From: Nymphaea colorata
Taxonomy: Eukaryota > Streptophyta > Magnoliopsida > Nymphaeales > Nymphaeaceae
Length of the DNA stretch: 64,000 nt
Assembly: GCF_008831285.2 (NCBI RefSeq)
Contig: NC_045149.1
Location: 11,968,629-12,032,628 of the forward strand
Direction: 5' to 3'
A model generated the notes under the pieces. It was not told where the DNA came from and ran no database searches. It saw only the letters and a program-made list of their open reading frames with translations. Positions 34,301 through 47,800 of this stretch are shown here, in pieces (within the stretch, counting starts at the first letter, position 1; each line of letters begins with the position of its first letter). A program made the position numbers and the translations under genes.

Positions 34301-36491
34301 TATTAAATTAGGCAAAATATGCAACTTGGGCATTTGCTAAAGATCAGTTGTTTTTGCACCATCAAATAAGCAGTTATGATAACAATATAATTATAATACC
34401 ATGGTCCATAGTAGATCAAAATTCCATGAGTATACACACCGCATTGTTCATTAGAACGTTGACCAATAGAGCCATTATCAACAAAACAGTTCTTCTCGAA
34501 GCTTGACCTGCAAATATCAAGTATAAGAAGATTGCTTATAGGTTTAACCGTAAAAGCAGTGAGAGTAGGAAAGAACCTTGGTAGATAGTTAAGGCATGAA
34601 GGCACTTTTCCAGTGAAAAAGTTGTCTGAGAAATCTGCAACACTCAACTGATTTGACAGACACAACCCAGTGGTACTACTTGTAGATGAATACCTGGAGC
34701 AGGAAAAGTGACTTAGCAGGCCAACGAAAAAGTGCTGTTCTAACAAGAAAAGTGACAAAAGTTCAAATACGCTGTGTAAAACAAGTTCCCAACAGCAACC
34801 AATTGCCTATGTGAGCCATACGTGAAATATCAGCTTCATTTGTAATAGTTTTATGCACTGGATGTGTAGTACAACAAGTTGCTAATAGAAAAAATATATA
34901 TAAACCAATACTACATTTTAAGGACTTTGTCATCCAACCAAAGAAAGTAGGAGAATAGATAAAAATACACCAAGCGGTAACTTGATATTATTATGCTTGA
35001 AACACCAAACGGACAAGTTGTGGGCCTGTGGCATGTGGTCACCGAGCTGGTGAGCTCCTTCTAAATAGCCAAATGTCAATTGGAACTGTGGGCAATGCTT
35101 TGCGATTGCCACAATGTTCCACTAGGAAGCAAGTACATTTATAAGAACTTTGTGAACACTTACAGGCCTTGCATACTAGATGTAAAGTTGACATGGTTGC
35201 CACTTCCAGGTAAAGGTCCTCGGAACCTGTTTCTTTTCAGCCTCAGCTCGACAAGGCTCTTCAGATTGCCAAGTTCAGGGGGTAAGTTTCCGGTCAACTG
35301 GTTGCATTGAAGCCATCTGGGTTCGAAAAGCAGATACATGAACATGCTAAAAAATAACACATTAACAGTTCATCATCAACAAATCACAAAGTTTTAAAAC
35401 CTCACATTTTGGTAATGCTATTCAAGTTCCCAACTTCATTAGGTACGGGCCCTGAGAGTTGATTTCTGCTCAAATCGAGAATGTTGAGGTGAGATAACTT
35501 TCCAATTTCTTTGGGTATTGTTCCAATTATATTGTTCGTTGAAAGATTCCTGAGTAAAAACAAGGGTGTTAGCATGCTTCATAAGATTCCGCTATCACCC
35601 TTCCTTGTTCATTTAAATACTAAAGCAATGTAGCCTAACAAATAAAGAAGATGAGAGAACAGTTTCTAGCAGGAAAATGCAAAACACATATTAGAGTCGT
35701 CGCCACATACAGTATCTGCAGAAAGGCAAGCAGGCCAAGCTCTGGCGCAAGAAATCCTCTCAGCGATGAATTATAAAGGTCACTATTGCAAAAAATAGAG
35801 TTTTAGTATGGTGGCAAGTCACCATGGCACAATCCCAATTTTAAAATGGACATAAAATAAGGAATTCAAAAATACAAAGCCAAGAAAGAAATTTACATGA
35901 AAAGGTACGTACAGAGATATAACATTTCCGTGATCTGGCCAGCAAACAACACCGGACCAATCACAAGGATCTTCATCAAGAGAATTCCAATTTGCTAATC
36001 GTGAAAGAGGGTCGTCAAATATGGATGCCTTGAAAGCCAAGAGTGCATTCACTATAAAGTTCAACATACACAACAATTTCAATCAGAATTACTGCCATAG
36101 CCAAGACCAAATTACTTTAAGCAACAGATAGCTCACAAATTTACGCATATCAGTGAATAATCAAGAATAACTCGTTCATGTTCCCATATGAACATAATTT
36201 CTCCTTCACCAAGAGAAGATCATACTAAAAATGTAGAGAATGAACTTCGAAAATAAGCACCTAGCATAAATAAATCGATTTGGGGAGCACCGTCATGCGA
36301 CCACATGACAAAACAATGCTATTCAACGAAAAACATCAACAAGTATGAAGAAAATAAGTGAACCAACCTAGAAAAGAGAGATCCATACCTTCATTCATAA
36401 CGAAAGAGTGACACAAGGGAAAGATAATTCCCAAAATGGCTACAGTGAGAAGAAGACCACCTGATCCATCAGCCTTTTCCACTCTACCCAT
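29727..36491 (-). CDS. LRR receptor-like pseudokinase (At5g41180/At1g63430 type), 13 exons
   Basis: Exons on the minus strand: 36389-36491, 35913-36051, 35711-35782, 35406-35549, 35164-35316, 34577-34693, 34440-34507, 31957-32187, 31638-31843, 30837-30969, 30577-30734, 30096-30302 and 29727-29972. All junctions are GT-AG and all phases agree, giving 658 residues. The start is the ATG at 36491, because the frame upstream has only a GTG. Order: hydrophobic signal (about 13-31), LRR cap with PCDWSGVVC (about 60-68), four to five LRRs (75-190) such as LNILDLSRNQLSGPVP, Cys-rich linker, membrane segment at about 292-318, kinase fold from about 343. The kinase looks dead: the ATP lysine box is AVIS (Ser392), HRD is replaced by SLK (490-492) and DFG by DFE (511-513). 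The family is plant-specific, likely a plasma-membrane signalling or scaffold protein. The 2.25-kb intron after exon 7 carries two MITEs. Confidence 0.93.
31321..31376. repeat. (AC)n(AT)n microsatellite
   Basis: AC dinucleotides at 31321-31344 pass into AT dinucleotides, inside an intron of the receptor pseudokinase gene. Confidence 0.9.
32660..33070. mobile_element. Mutator-like MITE, copy 1 (intronic)
   Basis: The element is 32668-33062. The left end is CTATGTCACATGGGTGCG. The right end in reverse complement is CTAAGTCACACAGGTGCG, 15 of 18 identical. GTGAGGAC flanks both sides (32660-32667 and 33063-33070), extendable to nine of ten bases. The subterminal part repeats GGTGC words and the centre has an AT run and a purine-rich tract. 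No coding. It sits in the seventh intron of the receptor pseudokinase gene. Confidence 0.78.
33136..33797. mobile_element. Mutator-like MITE, copy 2 (intronic)
   Basis: The element is 33146-33787. AGGATCCAGG flanks both sides (33136-33145 and 33788-33797), a perfect 10-bp duplication as made by Mutator-like transposases. The left end is CTATGTCACATAGG and the right end in reverse complement is CTGTCACATGG. Both continue into repeats of GTGCGGGTA/GTACGGGTA words. It lies 75 bases from copy 1, in the same intron. No coding. Confidence 0.82.
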
Positions 36492-36559
36492 CCGAGCTCT
36501 CAAGGAGAAACGGATCTTCTGCCTCTGGCTCAAAGAACCTCCAGCACCCACATCTCAAA

Positions 36560-36640
36560 ACGCCAGTCAGAGGAGAGAGAACCGACCCTGATCCTCCTTC
36601 TCCTCTCTGTCTGTCTCTCGCGCGCGCCAGTGGGGACTGC
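36560..36640 (-). promoter_or_regulatory. CT-rich leader/promoter-proximal region of the receptor pseudokinase gene
   Basis: Just upstream of the start codon is a GA/CT-rich stretch with CGCGCGCG, as in many plant 5' leaders. The transcription start cannot be placed from the sequence. Confidence 0.35.
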
Positions 36641-37734
36641 TAGTGGAAAAGGTCACCAGGGAAGGAACCGCAGCACATAATGGCTAGAGATTTGGGAAAA
36701 AAGGAAGCACCGAATAGCAAAAGGAAAGACAATGAGACACCAACCAGCGGAAGAGGAGGTTAGGACTGCAAAACAGAGAATCCGCAGCCTTGGTAACCGA
36801 AAATATATTAAAAAAGGGTGAAGTAGTCGAATGTTGGTTGAGTTTCAAATTAAATACTCACTCTCTCTCTCACTGTCTCTTTCTACTGTTCCTTCCACCA
36901 CGGTGCGTGAAGCTGGTAAGAGCATTTAAACTGCATTAAAAGACTTACGGCTGGCAATGTTGGTTGGTGCCTCTGCAAAGGTAATCAGGGATTCCGTAGA
37001 ACGGGACGGGTCGCTGGCCTGTATCCTTTTCTTCACCGCTACTTCTGGAGTACTCCAGATATCTCATTTGAATTTGCTCCAACCAGGAGAAGAATTATCA
37101 TTCTAATGTGACAAAATTTCATCAGTGGCATGTTAAACAAATCGTGAAAGCAAGTATACCATGAAAGGATTTGAAGTACAAGAGGCTGAAAACCATAGAA
37201 GTGGCTTTTTTTCAACGAAAAATGTACAAATCTTATAGTCCTGAAGTGTCTTTCCCTTGCGAGTTTAATTAGTAAAAGCCACATGTTTCCATTACAGAAC
37301 ACCAAATTCTATTTGCAAAAGAGGTTATGTCGTGCATATTTGGCGGAGGATGACTGATGGCCATGTGAAGGCCATGTTCACATAGCGTTCAAACCGCTGT
37401 ACTGTAAAGCTTCAATCTGGATGCATTCGTTGCCGCCCATTATTATTATATCTATTATAATTAAACATTAATCAAGAGGTTCATCTGATGGGCATTTGAG
37501 AAAGTTTTGGGGTCGTTGGAGTATTTTTCCAACGCATGAAATTTGAATTTATTTTTTTTGTCGTTTTCCCGGACAAATTTCAACGTCGCTAGTTGTTAAA
37601 TACTTTATTAGTAGTTGTCGTCACACAATTTGTCTACTGATTCCATATTTTTCTTCGTGGAAATGTGATCCCACCATCAACAAACTCACTTATATGAGAG
37701 CCCACTACCATCAACACTGTCAACACACACAGTT
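36641..37734. other. Intergenic, no gene seen
   Basis: Upstream flank of the receptor pseudokinase gene. No supported coding region. Confidence 0.4.
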
Positions 37735-38115
37735 GTCAGCTAATGGATATTGTCGGATGGTCAAAAATTTAAATACCGTCGTTAAAAAAAATGTTTATTG
37801 TTAACACACACACACATATATATTATATCAGTTACTAGATATTGTGGGATGGCCAAAATTTAAAAATCATTGCTAAAAAATTGTTTATTGCTAATTTATC
37901 GTTATTGCCTCTATAGCAACTGTTTATTAGCAATGTTTTTAAAATTTTGGTTACTATTAACATCTAACTGTCAACAAATTTCAGTTGCTCAATATACGTA
38001 GAAGTCTGCCGATGATCAGCTAATGGATATTGTTAGACGGCCAAAAAATTTAAAAACCATCGGTAAGAAAACCATCAGAAACTGTACCAACTGCCGTTAA
38101 TGCCTCTATAGCACA
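37735..38115. repeat. Dispersed ~60-bp repeat, three copies
   Basis: Units beginning GCTAATGGATATTGT, GTTACTAGATATTGT and GCTAATGGATATTGT start near 37739, 37831 and 38020. Each is followed by GATGGNCAAAA, TTTAAA and an ACCRTCGNTAA-like word. Diverged pieces recur near 38450 and 40090. The CATCGSTAA words resemble subterminal repeats of CACTA-type elements, but no CACTA terminus was found. Confidence 0.55.
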
Positions 38116-38581
38116 GTTTTTAATTTTTTGGTTACTGTGCAACATCCGACAATCAACAAATTTCAATGCTTTTTGCTGATGGATAAGAATTATAAATGCA
38201 TTGCTATAAACACCGTAAACTATTACTAAAAAACATATACGTTTGTTGCACCATACGGTATTTAATGCTCCTGTCGCTAAAGACTTCTCTCACAAGTTAA
38301 AATTTATAGCCATTATATGGTCAGCTGAATATGTAAGCTGGATCCCATTGGCCAGGTGTGATCCTCTGTCATCAAGGCCATCCAATGCGTTTCATGGGGC
38401 AATGTGTTGTGAGAGGAAGAATCCAACTTTTATATATATATATATATTGCTGGATGCTAAAATATTTAAAGATTGTCGCTAAAAGCACCACGTCGCAGGA
38501 CCATTAGCAACAACCTATAATGTTCTTTACGATAATTTATGGTGCTTTTAACAATCAGTTTTAAATATTTAGCTATTTGAA

Positions 38582-38585
<4 letters not shown>

Positions 38586-38649
<64 letters not shown>
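38586..38649. repeat. (AT)n microsatellite
   Basis: About 64 bases of AT dinucleotides. Confidence 0.95.
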
Positions 38650-38654
<5 letters not shown>

Positions 38655-38977
38655 TTAAATGCTAGACCTATAAATAATAATCTTGACCATAGATCTTTCC
38701 CAAATGGATGTTTGAGAGAAAAAGAAAACTTGTTAGTTAATGTCAAATGACTAAAATATATTTTCTTTTTCTCATTGATTTTCTCTTAACCATTTATTTT
38801 TGAAAGACCAGTGACTAAGTTTATCACCTAAGGGTCTATCTCTCTCTCTATCTAATACAAATGAATGGTTGAGAGAAAAATATAAATAAAATGGTTGAAC
38901 TTAATACTAGATGACGAAAATGTCTATCGCTTTAATTAAATGGTTGAGTGACTCAAAAAAAGCCATGGTTACCATTG

Positions 38978-38979
<2 letters not shown>

Positions 38980-39043
<64 letters not shown>
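38980..39043. repeat. (AT)n microsatellite
   Basis: About 64 bases of TA dinucleotides. It produces spurious Ile-Tyr repeat frames. Confidence 0.95.
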
Positions 39044-39045
<2 letters not shown>

Positions 39046-39709
39046 TAACATTGATAAATTAGTGTTAGCATTCACACCACACCAATTGCAGTCATCCAAA
39101 CGATCGCCATCACTTTTCTTCAATTTTCCTTCTCTTTTCTATATGCCATTCTGGAAAAACGGTCTCTCTCCCTTATGTGAGCCGTTGGCAAGAGCAAGGT
39201 TGAGTCTGTTCTCACCAATGGAGAGGGGGTGATGGAAAGAGGCATGGGAGGGTAATGGTGAGAGACATACAACTTAAACAATTTCAAAGAGAGAGAGAGT
39301 GAGAGAAGAAAAGAAAAGCAATTGCAATGGACATGAATGATATATATATTATATATATATGTGTGTGTAATAGATGATCAAGTAAAAAGCACATTGATAA
39401 AAATATGTGGACTGATATTAAAGGATGGAAATGAGCATCATTTTTTCTTTTTATGTCTTTTCTCAACCATTCATCATCATGAATTTGAGTAAGTTATGTT
39501 ACTTTGAAATTATATATATATATATCCCTACGATTTTAATTTTGTCAATAGGGTGTTGACTAGGCTGTCTGATCATCAAAGATTAAATGGTCCCTATCTT
39601 TGAAACAGTCCCGAAATGACTTCCCCTCTACCCACCCACCTTGATATGCACTGTCCTCTTCCTCTCTTCTCCCCCTTCTCACTTTGTCTTTTGCTCTTGC
39701 CTCGTTGAT

Positions 39710-39898
39710 ATAGCAGTCAGGGGCGGAGGGAGGGGGGCCGCCTAGGCCATGGCCCCACTCTGGCAAAATGAAAAAAGAAAATTTACATTGAAAAAAAAAT
39801 TATTTTTTAATCACTCTATGTATTTTTAGATTTAAATTTAGTTTGGCCCTACCCAGATCTAGAAGTTGGACTGCTCTGGCTCCGCCACTGATAGCAGT
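39710..39898. mobile_element. hAT-like MITE with perfect 8-bp target duplication
   Basis: The element is 39718-39890, 173 bp. ATAGCAGT flanks both sides. The left end is CAGGGGCGGAGGGAGG and the right end in reverse complement is CAGTGGCGGAGCCAGAG. The centre is A/T-rich. The CAGNGGCGGAGCCAG terminus is a common plant hAT MITE end. Relatives are at 26745, 41514 and 16483. Confidence 0.88.
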
Positions 39899-39939
39899 CA
39901 TTCGATGCTTAGTCCCATCACCATCAACAAATGTTTGCC

Positions 39940-41512
<1,573 letters not shown>

Positions 41513-41700
41513 ACAGAGGTGGAGCCAAGGGAGGGGCCCGCATGAACCCTGGCCCCACCTCAATTTTTTTTTAAAAAAAAAAAATTATGTGTAAATTTTA
41601 AAAAAATTTATTTGTCCAATATAAAAAATTTGAAAAATAATATTTCTAGCCCCCTACAGTCTTTTTGTATAATTGCTGCGGGTCGAATAACAACTTATTA
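41513..41700. mobile_element. hAT-like MITE fragment (CAGNGGNGGAGCCA family)
   Basis: The left end is CAGAGGTGGAGCCAAGGGAG, followed by an A/T-rich body. The right end is not visible, so it is truncated. Confidence 0.5.
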
Positions 41701-42132
41701 TTTATGATGTGCTTAGCCTATATGAGGATATGGTCATATAGTCAATTACCAAGAGCAGATGAATGTTCCAATGTTCGGCCCCAGTTTTGACATGACAACG
41801 GTCTGTGTACCTTCCTTGCCTATCGGTCTCTTCGTTGTTTTTTTAGGTGTAGAAAGAAACTCCAATGTCAATTTATCTTGTGATTTGCAGAATGATGTTG
41901 GTTTGATTTATTTCATTTTGTTTAGTTAGATTCGTTTGCAAGTGAATTCTAGTGAAAATGAAAATAAACAAAAGACCGTCGAATTGTTGCATGAATTTCT
42001 ATTAGGTTATGACCTTTTATCAACCTAGATATTTGATAGCCCTATATCTAAGATTCGAGGCTGCATGAAAAAGTATGTATTGAGAAACTAACATGAGTTT
42101 TAAATATATGGTACATGTTAAAAACCATAGAC

Positions 42133-42477
42133 TTAAGGTGTTTGATAGCATTGGATTTGAAATCTATATACATGATGTGGATCTGAAGTGCCATCTGTGG
42201 TTCAACAAACTAAGGATCTTAATTAAAACCTAAGATCCATACTTAAAGATTTTTATTTTACTTCTTTACATTGAGAAAATATCATCTGATTTTAAATCTT
42301 TAATTCTCAAATCCAAGCCATTTGCAACAAACTAAGGATCTTAATTAAAACCTAAGATCCATACTTAAAGATTTTTATTTTACTTCTTTGCATTGAGAAA
42401 ATATCATCAGATCTGAGGGAGAGGGTCTGATTTTAAATCTTTAATTCTCAAATCCAAGCCAATCAAACGCCGTCTTA
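42133..42477. mobile_element. Tourist-like MITE with internal 122-bp duplication
   Basis: The element is 42136-42474. TTA flanks both sides. The left end is AGGTGTTTGATAGCATTGG and the right end in reverse complement is GACGGCGTTTGATTGGCTTGG. Inside, a segment starting CAACAAACTAAGGATC at 42203 is repeated from 42325 (period 122). The second copy has a small extra piece around ATCAGATCTGAGGGAGAGGG. Confidence 0.75.
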
Positions 42478-43746
42478 GTTGATTGTTCATGTGTTCTTTT
42501 GATTATTTCTTTGTTGCTTCAAATTCGAACATCCTTGGGCATTAGGAAAATTTATTTTTCTTTGAAAAATTAGCTGCCAAATAGATCTGAATTGTCAAAA
42601 GTCAGATAGGTTCCACCAACATGTACGTGTTCCAGTGCTTCAGCAGTCCCAATCAAACATTTTAAATTGTTTGTAGGAAGAGATGAGGTTTAAACAACTA
42701 AATCAGGCATCATTTTTTGGAAGTATTGCTGTGACAGTCGGTGGTTGCCCACAATAGTTTTTTAAAATTTCTTTATTTTTAAATAGACATTATATATATA
42801 TATATATGCTTAATAATAAAAAAAAGAAACCAACTCCGTTCTCATCAATTGAACGGACATATTGCAAAAGGCTGGGCCAGCTACTGGCACATGATTGAAC
42901 CATCCTAACAGCATGAGAGCCGTACTCATTCAATTTACTTGTGCGCATTCAATTTTTCTGTTGCTGATCTGAAACACTCGTGTTAAAGGGCAGAGGATGA
43001 AAAAGTGAAAAGAAAGGACCCACTTAATGAAGAAGTGTCATTTTCAAATCTGGCGAGGGGTTCTGTGAAAGGCAAGGCTTGGCGTTTGGTGAAGGTCGTG
43101 CCGATGTTTCTCACCCACCACGCAACTCATGTGGACGGGTAAGTCTAAGTTCGCTGGCAAGCGTATGCCATCCAAATGCTGCATCTTTACTGCTCATTGA
43201 GTGAGTTGTTCAATCTTTCAAATCAAACACCTTTTTCTTATCTTTAATAAACCAATGAAAGAACAAAGCTGTTCTTTCCTTTGCTCACCAGGAGGCCGTC
43301 AGCTATACTACGTCACCGCCGGCACTTCGCCCCACTAGGATGTCACGGATGACACACCAAAAATTTGCTAGTGAGCAAATTTTTTTGAACGACAGGGCGG
43401 ACCACTGCTGCTCCCTTTTTTAGATGCGGAAGGCAATCGCCACCTGCTGTTGCCCTGTGTTGTCTCGCAGGGACATCCTTAGCAGCATCAAGGAGCGGCG
43501 ACCGCCTCCCCAGTACAAAAAAATATTTGCGCCCATAATGCATTTCTTTTTTTTTTTTTGCTCAGGCCGGCCGTCGCCAGCGATGCTCCGCTCAGCGTTG
43601 CCGGCCTCACATAGGGGAGGCGAGTGGCAGGGCGTTGAGCATTCCCAACGGCCTTTGTTTATTTTTTGTTCGTTTTTTTAGTAAATGGAAGAGTGTCTGA
43701 TCAAAATGCTCCTTAGCATGGAGCATAACAGCACATACATTTCACG

Positions 43747-43811
<65 letters not shown>

Positions 43812-44600
43812 GAATAATGACTTCCGATGTTTACAGTGACTCAGTCATCCAATTAAGGTTGTTTGAGACAGATTCTTAAAAACCAAAGTCATCATTCTAT
43901 ATATATATATATATATAATTATTTATTTATTTTTATTATTTATTTGTGAATGCGGGCAATACTGTCGGGCACTTGCGTTCTGCCTGGTGTGTTTGACTTG
44001 CTTTAAAAGCCTGCTTAATACACAAAGATTTCTATTACGCCGGGAAGCTTCTCCCTTTTGCACTCTTTTTACCGTCTTGTGAAGCTGGATCTCAAGCGGT
44101 ACCGAATTTTATTTCCAAAAGTTGAATTAGCTTAGTTATGATGATTCAGGGCCACAGTAGCAGTGTAAGCGGATTAATTAACTGCTGCCAGTTTTCAAAC
44201 TCCGAACTAATAAATGTGTGCCTGATCCGATCTAGTTTACCAAGAATAAGAACATTTGAATTGATGATTTTGGACATGTCTTAAGGGGTATTTGGCAACT
44301 GCAACACTAACACAGTGTTTGATGAATATGCCCGATCCGTAGAATGTTAGTTTTCCTGTTATCAAACATCCCCGAAGTTACACCAAACGTAGACAACATA
44401 ATAAGCTGTGAAACAACAAAATAGACACCGAATGTTAATGTTCCTGTTGCCAAACACCCCCTAAGTTGCACCAAATGTAATGCAACATAATAAACTGCAC
44501 CACTACAAAATGGACATGGATGTTAGTGTTCTTGTTGCCAAACGCCTGTAATGCAACATAATAGCTGCAACACCACAAAATGGTGACACAGGTTCATGAA
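42478..44600. other. Intergenic with CT/AT microsatellites, no gene seen
   Basis: A (CT)n(AT)n microsatellite lies at 43746-43806. GC-rich 43270-43630 gives short frames without motifs. 44281-44590 has repeated phrases around GTTCCTGTTGCCAAAC and CATAATAAACTGCA, probably a decayed MITE. Confidence 0.4.
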
Positions 44601-44887
44601 TCCTGAAAGTAAATGTTATAGGTCTGTACCATTGGGAAGGCAACTTGATTAAGGAATGACATCAAGATTTATAATCTGCAAAAGCAGTCATTGGTGCCAT
44701 CATACAATGAAACAAATGAATAGAATGTGTCACAAATGCAATCAGTTCCCAACGAGAAAACTAATAAATAATAAAACATTAATCACACGTGCCTGGTAAA
44801 ATCTGAATCCCAAAGACCAAAATATGATGAATAAAATATCAGGGGGAAAAAAGTGCAAATCCTTTTAGAAGTATATGATGGAGAGCT

Positions 44888-47800
44888 CTATAGAGCTCGG
44901 CCTCTTATGATGTCAATCCCAATCTCACTAGGATCTGTGGCCTGCAGTTCAACCTGGATGCCGTCCAGTTCTCGCTTGAATCTGTCTTTGGAGCTAGCAT
45001 ACAACATCTTGCTCCTCACCCTGGACGTGTCTGGTGACCTTCAAAAATACATATATGTTATTGATCACATTGTCCCTACCAAATGATAACCGTATCTGAA
45101 TCCTATTCTTCAAGTAATAATTTACAAGTAAATGGACGAACTAGAACAAAAAAAGTAAGAGAAAAAAAAATCCTAGTGGGTGCATATTTCTACAATCTGA
45201 TAACTGTCTTCTATTGCTTCACATTTACTGTTCAATTAACAGAAAAAGGTGGTATTGGATCAATTAAGTCACAATCAAACTTGACCAGCATATGATATCA
45301 TCCTTGCTGTTTGACAAGCAAAAGAGTGATGGTAAACAAAACATCAAAAACACATAAGATAATGAAATGAAAGTATAGTCCAAATTCGATATTCCCTTCT
45401 TTTTCCCGTCAACTTTTTTCTTTGAATTGGCTAGGGGATAGTAGCTATGACAACAGCAGCATCAGCATCAGCATCAGCATCAGGAGGATGCAACTACAAT
45501 CTAATTCATGCCATCATATTAATTATCATGCATCAGTGGCAAGTCGAATTCCTGATTTCATCAAATTTGATATAGACTGTACTTGTCATAGTTTAAACCC
45601 CAGAGTCGGTGCAAAAGCTAGAATGGACATTAAGTCCACCAAAACCATATTGCTTGAAGATGAACAATGAAAGAATTCGTTGCAAAGCAAACAAAACTTG
45701 GACAGCTAAATTTGAAAGTCTGATCTTAGAACATTAGATCAAATCATTGTTGCACGCTTCAAGAAACTTCATGCTGTTTGAACCATAAACGACCAAAATC
45801 CTGTACAAGGGAAGTCCATACCCTGATAAAACACAATTCTTCAAACATTTATGCCCTCATAAATATTTGTGCAGTTAACGCAGAAATCACAAAGCACTTT
45901 CTTTTCATATCCTCCAGATTACCACAATTTGCAATCACATGTACACCATATCCAATTTACATAGTTAGATAAAGGGCTACAAATTCTCAGAATGATCTAC
46001 AATGATCATTATAATATATTATTTTCATTGAGGATGACCAGGTAGAGTTGATTGAAATCAAGCAGAGGCATGTGAAATGGATCAAGTTTGAAGGAAAAAC
46101 ACATTGGACATTTTACTTTGCTGTCCACTGTTACAACACTAAACCACTGAAAAGCTTCCTGCAAGCTTCTTGGCCTCAGACTCAAGGGAAAAACCAATGC
46201 TAAAGCAAAGTTAATAGAGAATTATTGACAATTATTAAGCATCCACGAGGTACCTTTCTTAGCTTGAAACGGAATAGTGGAGCTAGGATGTTGCCTGAAA
46301 AGAATTGGGATTCCATCTATGTGAAACTCGAAAAAGAAAAAGACTTTGTTTGGGTCATGACCACTTGATAACATGGCTTTATGGAAATCCATAATCCACT
46401 CGTGAACGGTCACATTATTAAATTTAAACTGAGAAGGTTTAACAAATACCCATCCAAATCTGTTGTGTACACTTGACAATGTGCTCATAAAATTTCCTCC
46501 TCATTACTATAGACCAATATTTAAAACCCGATGACTCGATTTGCCCATTATCTACTTGTGACTTGGCTGGTCAACTCAGTGACTCGTACAGGTTTTTGTT
46601 AACTATAGTTTTGGAAAAGAAAAATAACATGCAACTCGTCATTTAAACATAAAAAGGTTGTAGAATGTCCCTATTACTTGTATAATTCAGAAATAAGTCA
46701 ATTTCAGATCAAGTAAAGCCATCACTAAGTTATATTCCCTCGTGGAATAACAAGAAACCAAATCTTTAAGCTACTTTATAATTGTACATTTCACCATAAT
46801 GAGTATGAGCCTCAAATATCAAAGAAAAATAACTATATCATGAAAAACAATTACTCAGCAAAACATGCATTAAGGTTAAGATAACATCTGCCACCAAATT
46901 TTTGGTGAGTTAGACGAGTTTTGAGCAAGTCATACAAGTTGAGTCAACAAGTTCCCAAGTGCGTGTTTTCAAGTTTTGAATAAAACCGAGTCTCTCTACT
47001 AGGTTTACCAGGAAGGGGGCCGAGTCAGCCAAGTCAATGAGTTTACCTGGCAAAATTTTTAAACATTTCTGTAGGGCACCAACTCATTTACGTTTTCAAT
47101 TTGACTTATCACATAATATGAGTAAAATAAAGTATTCCTAGCACCCAACGAGTCCTTTAATACAACATGTGAGCAGACTACAGTAATTTAGAACACTTAT
47201 TTACATCTTGAAAATAAGTCATCAAACTGTTTTAAGAATTGTAGAGAACACTATCTTAAAGATGGTGACTTTTCAGCACGAATGAAACTTCATGGACGCC
47301 TATCTGTTGGACTGCTATTATTTAAATCTGCATCAGCTTTAAGATGGGAAACTATTACATAAAGCTTCAACAGCAGCACCACAACGGAAACCCTGAACGC
47401 ATTCATCCTTGCTTATTTTTACTGCATGTCAAGCAATGACATCAATCTTGACATCAATTATAAACATGGTTGTGACAAACTGGTATATGTTGATCAGTAA
47501 AGGGACAATACTTTTTCAAGTGTTGACTAATGTGGAAGGGGCTACCTAATTTTGTCTGCTGATGATGATGATGATGATGAACGAAAGCAGCAATAATGTC
47601 GAATGTGCTTAAACAATAATAAGCAAACCAAGAAATTGGTGAAACCACCCTGATTTTTTTTTTAGCATTATATCACCGTCAGTGGAAGCCATTGATGGCA
47701 GCCTAAGGATCGTCGCATGGTCAGGCAGTGGAACAGGGATACATCATCTTCATTGAGGATGAGGGGCTGTTTGGCTCAAGACATAATTTTTGCCATAGAT

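Noticed and set aside
36492-36551. Upstream start for the receptor pseudokinase (20 extra residues)
   Set aside because: The upstream codon is GTG. The ATG at 36491 gives a normal signal-peptide-like start.
45460-45485. CRISPR-like or functional array of AGCATC repeats
   Set aside because: It is a short trinucleotide/hexanucleotide microsatellite in an intron. No spacers, plant nuclear DNA.
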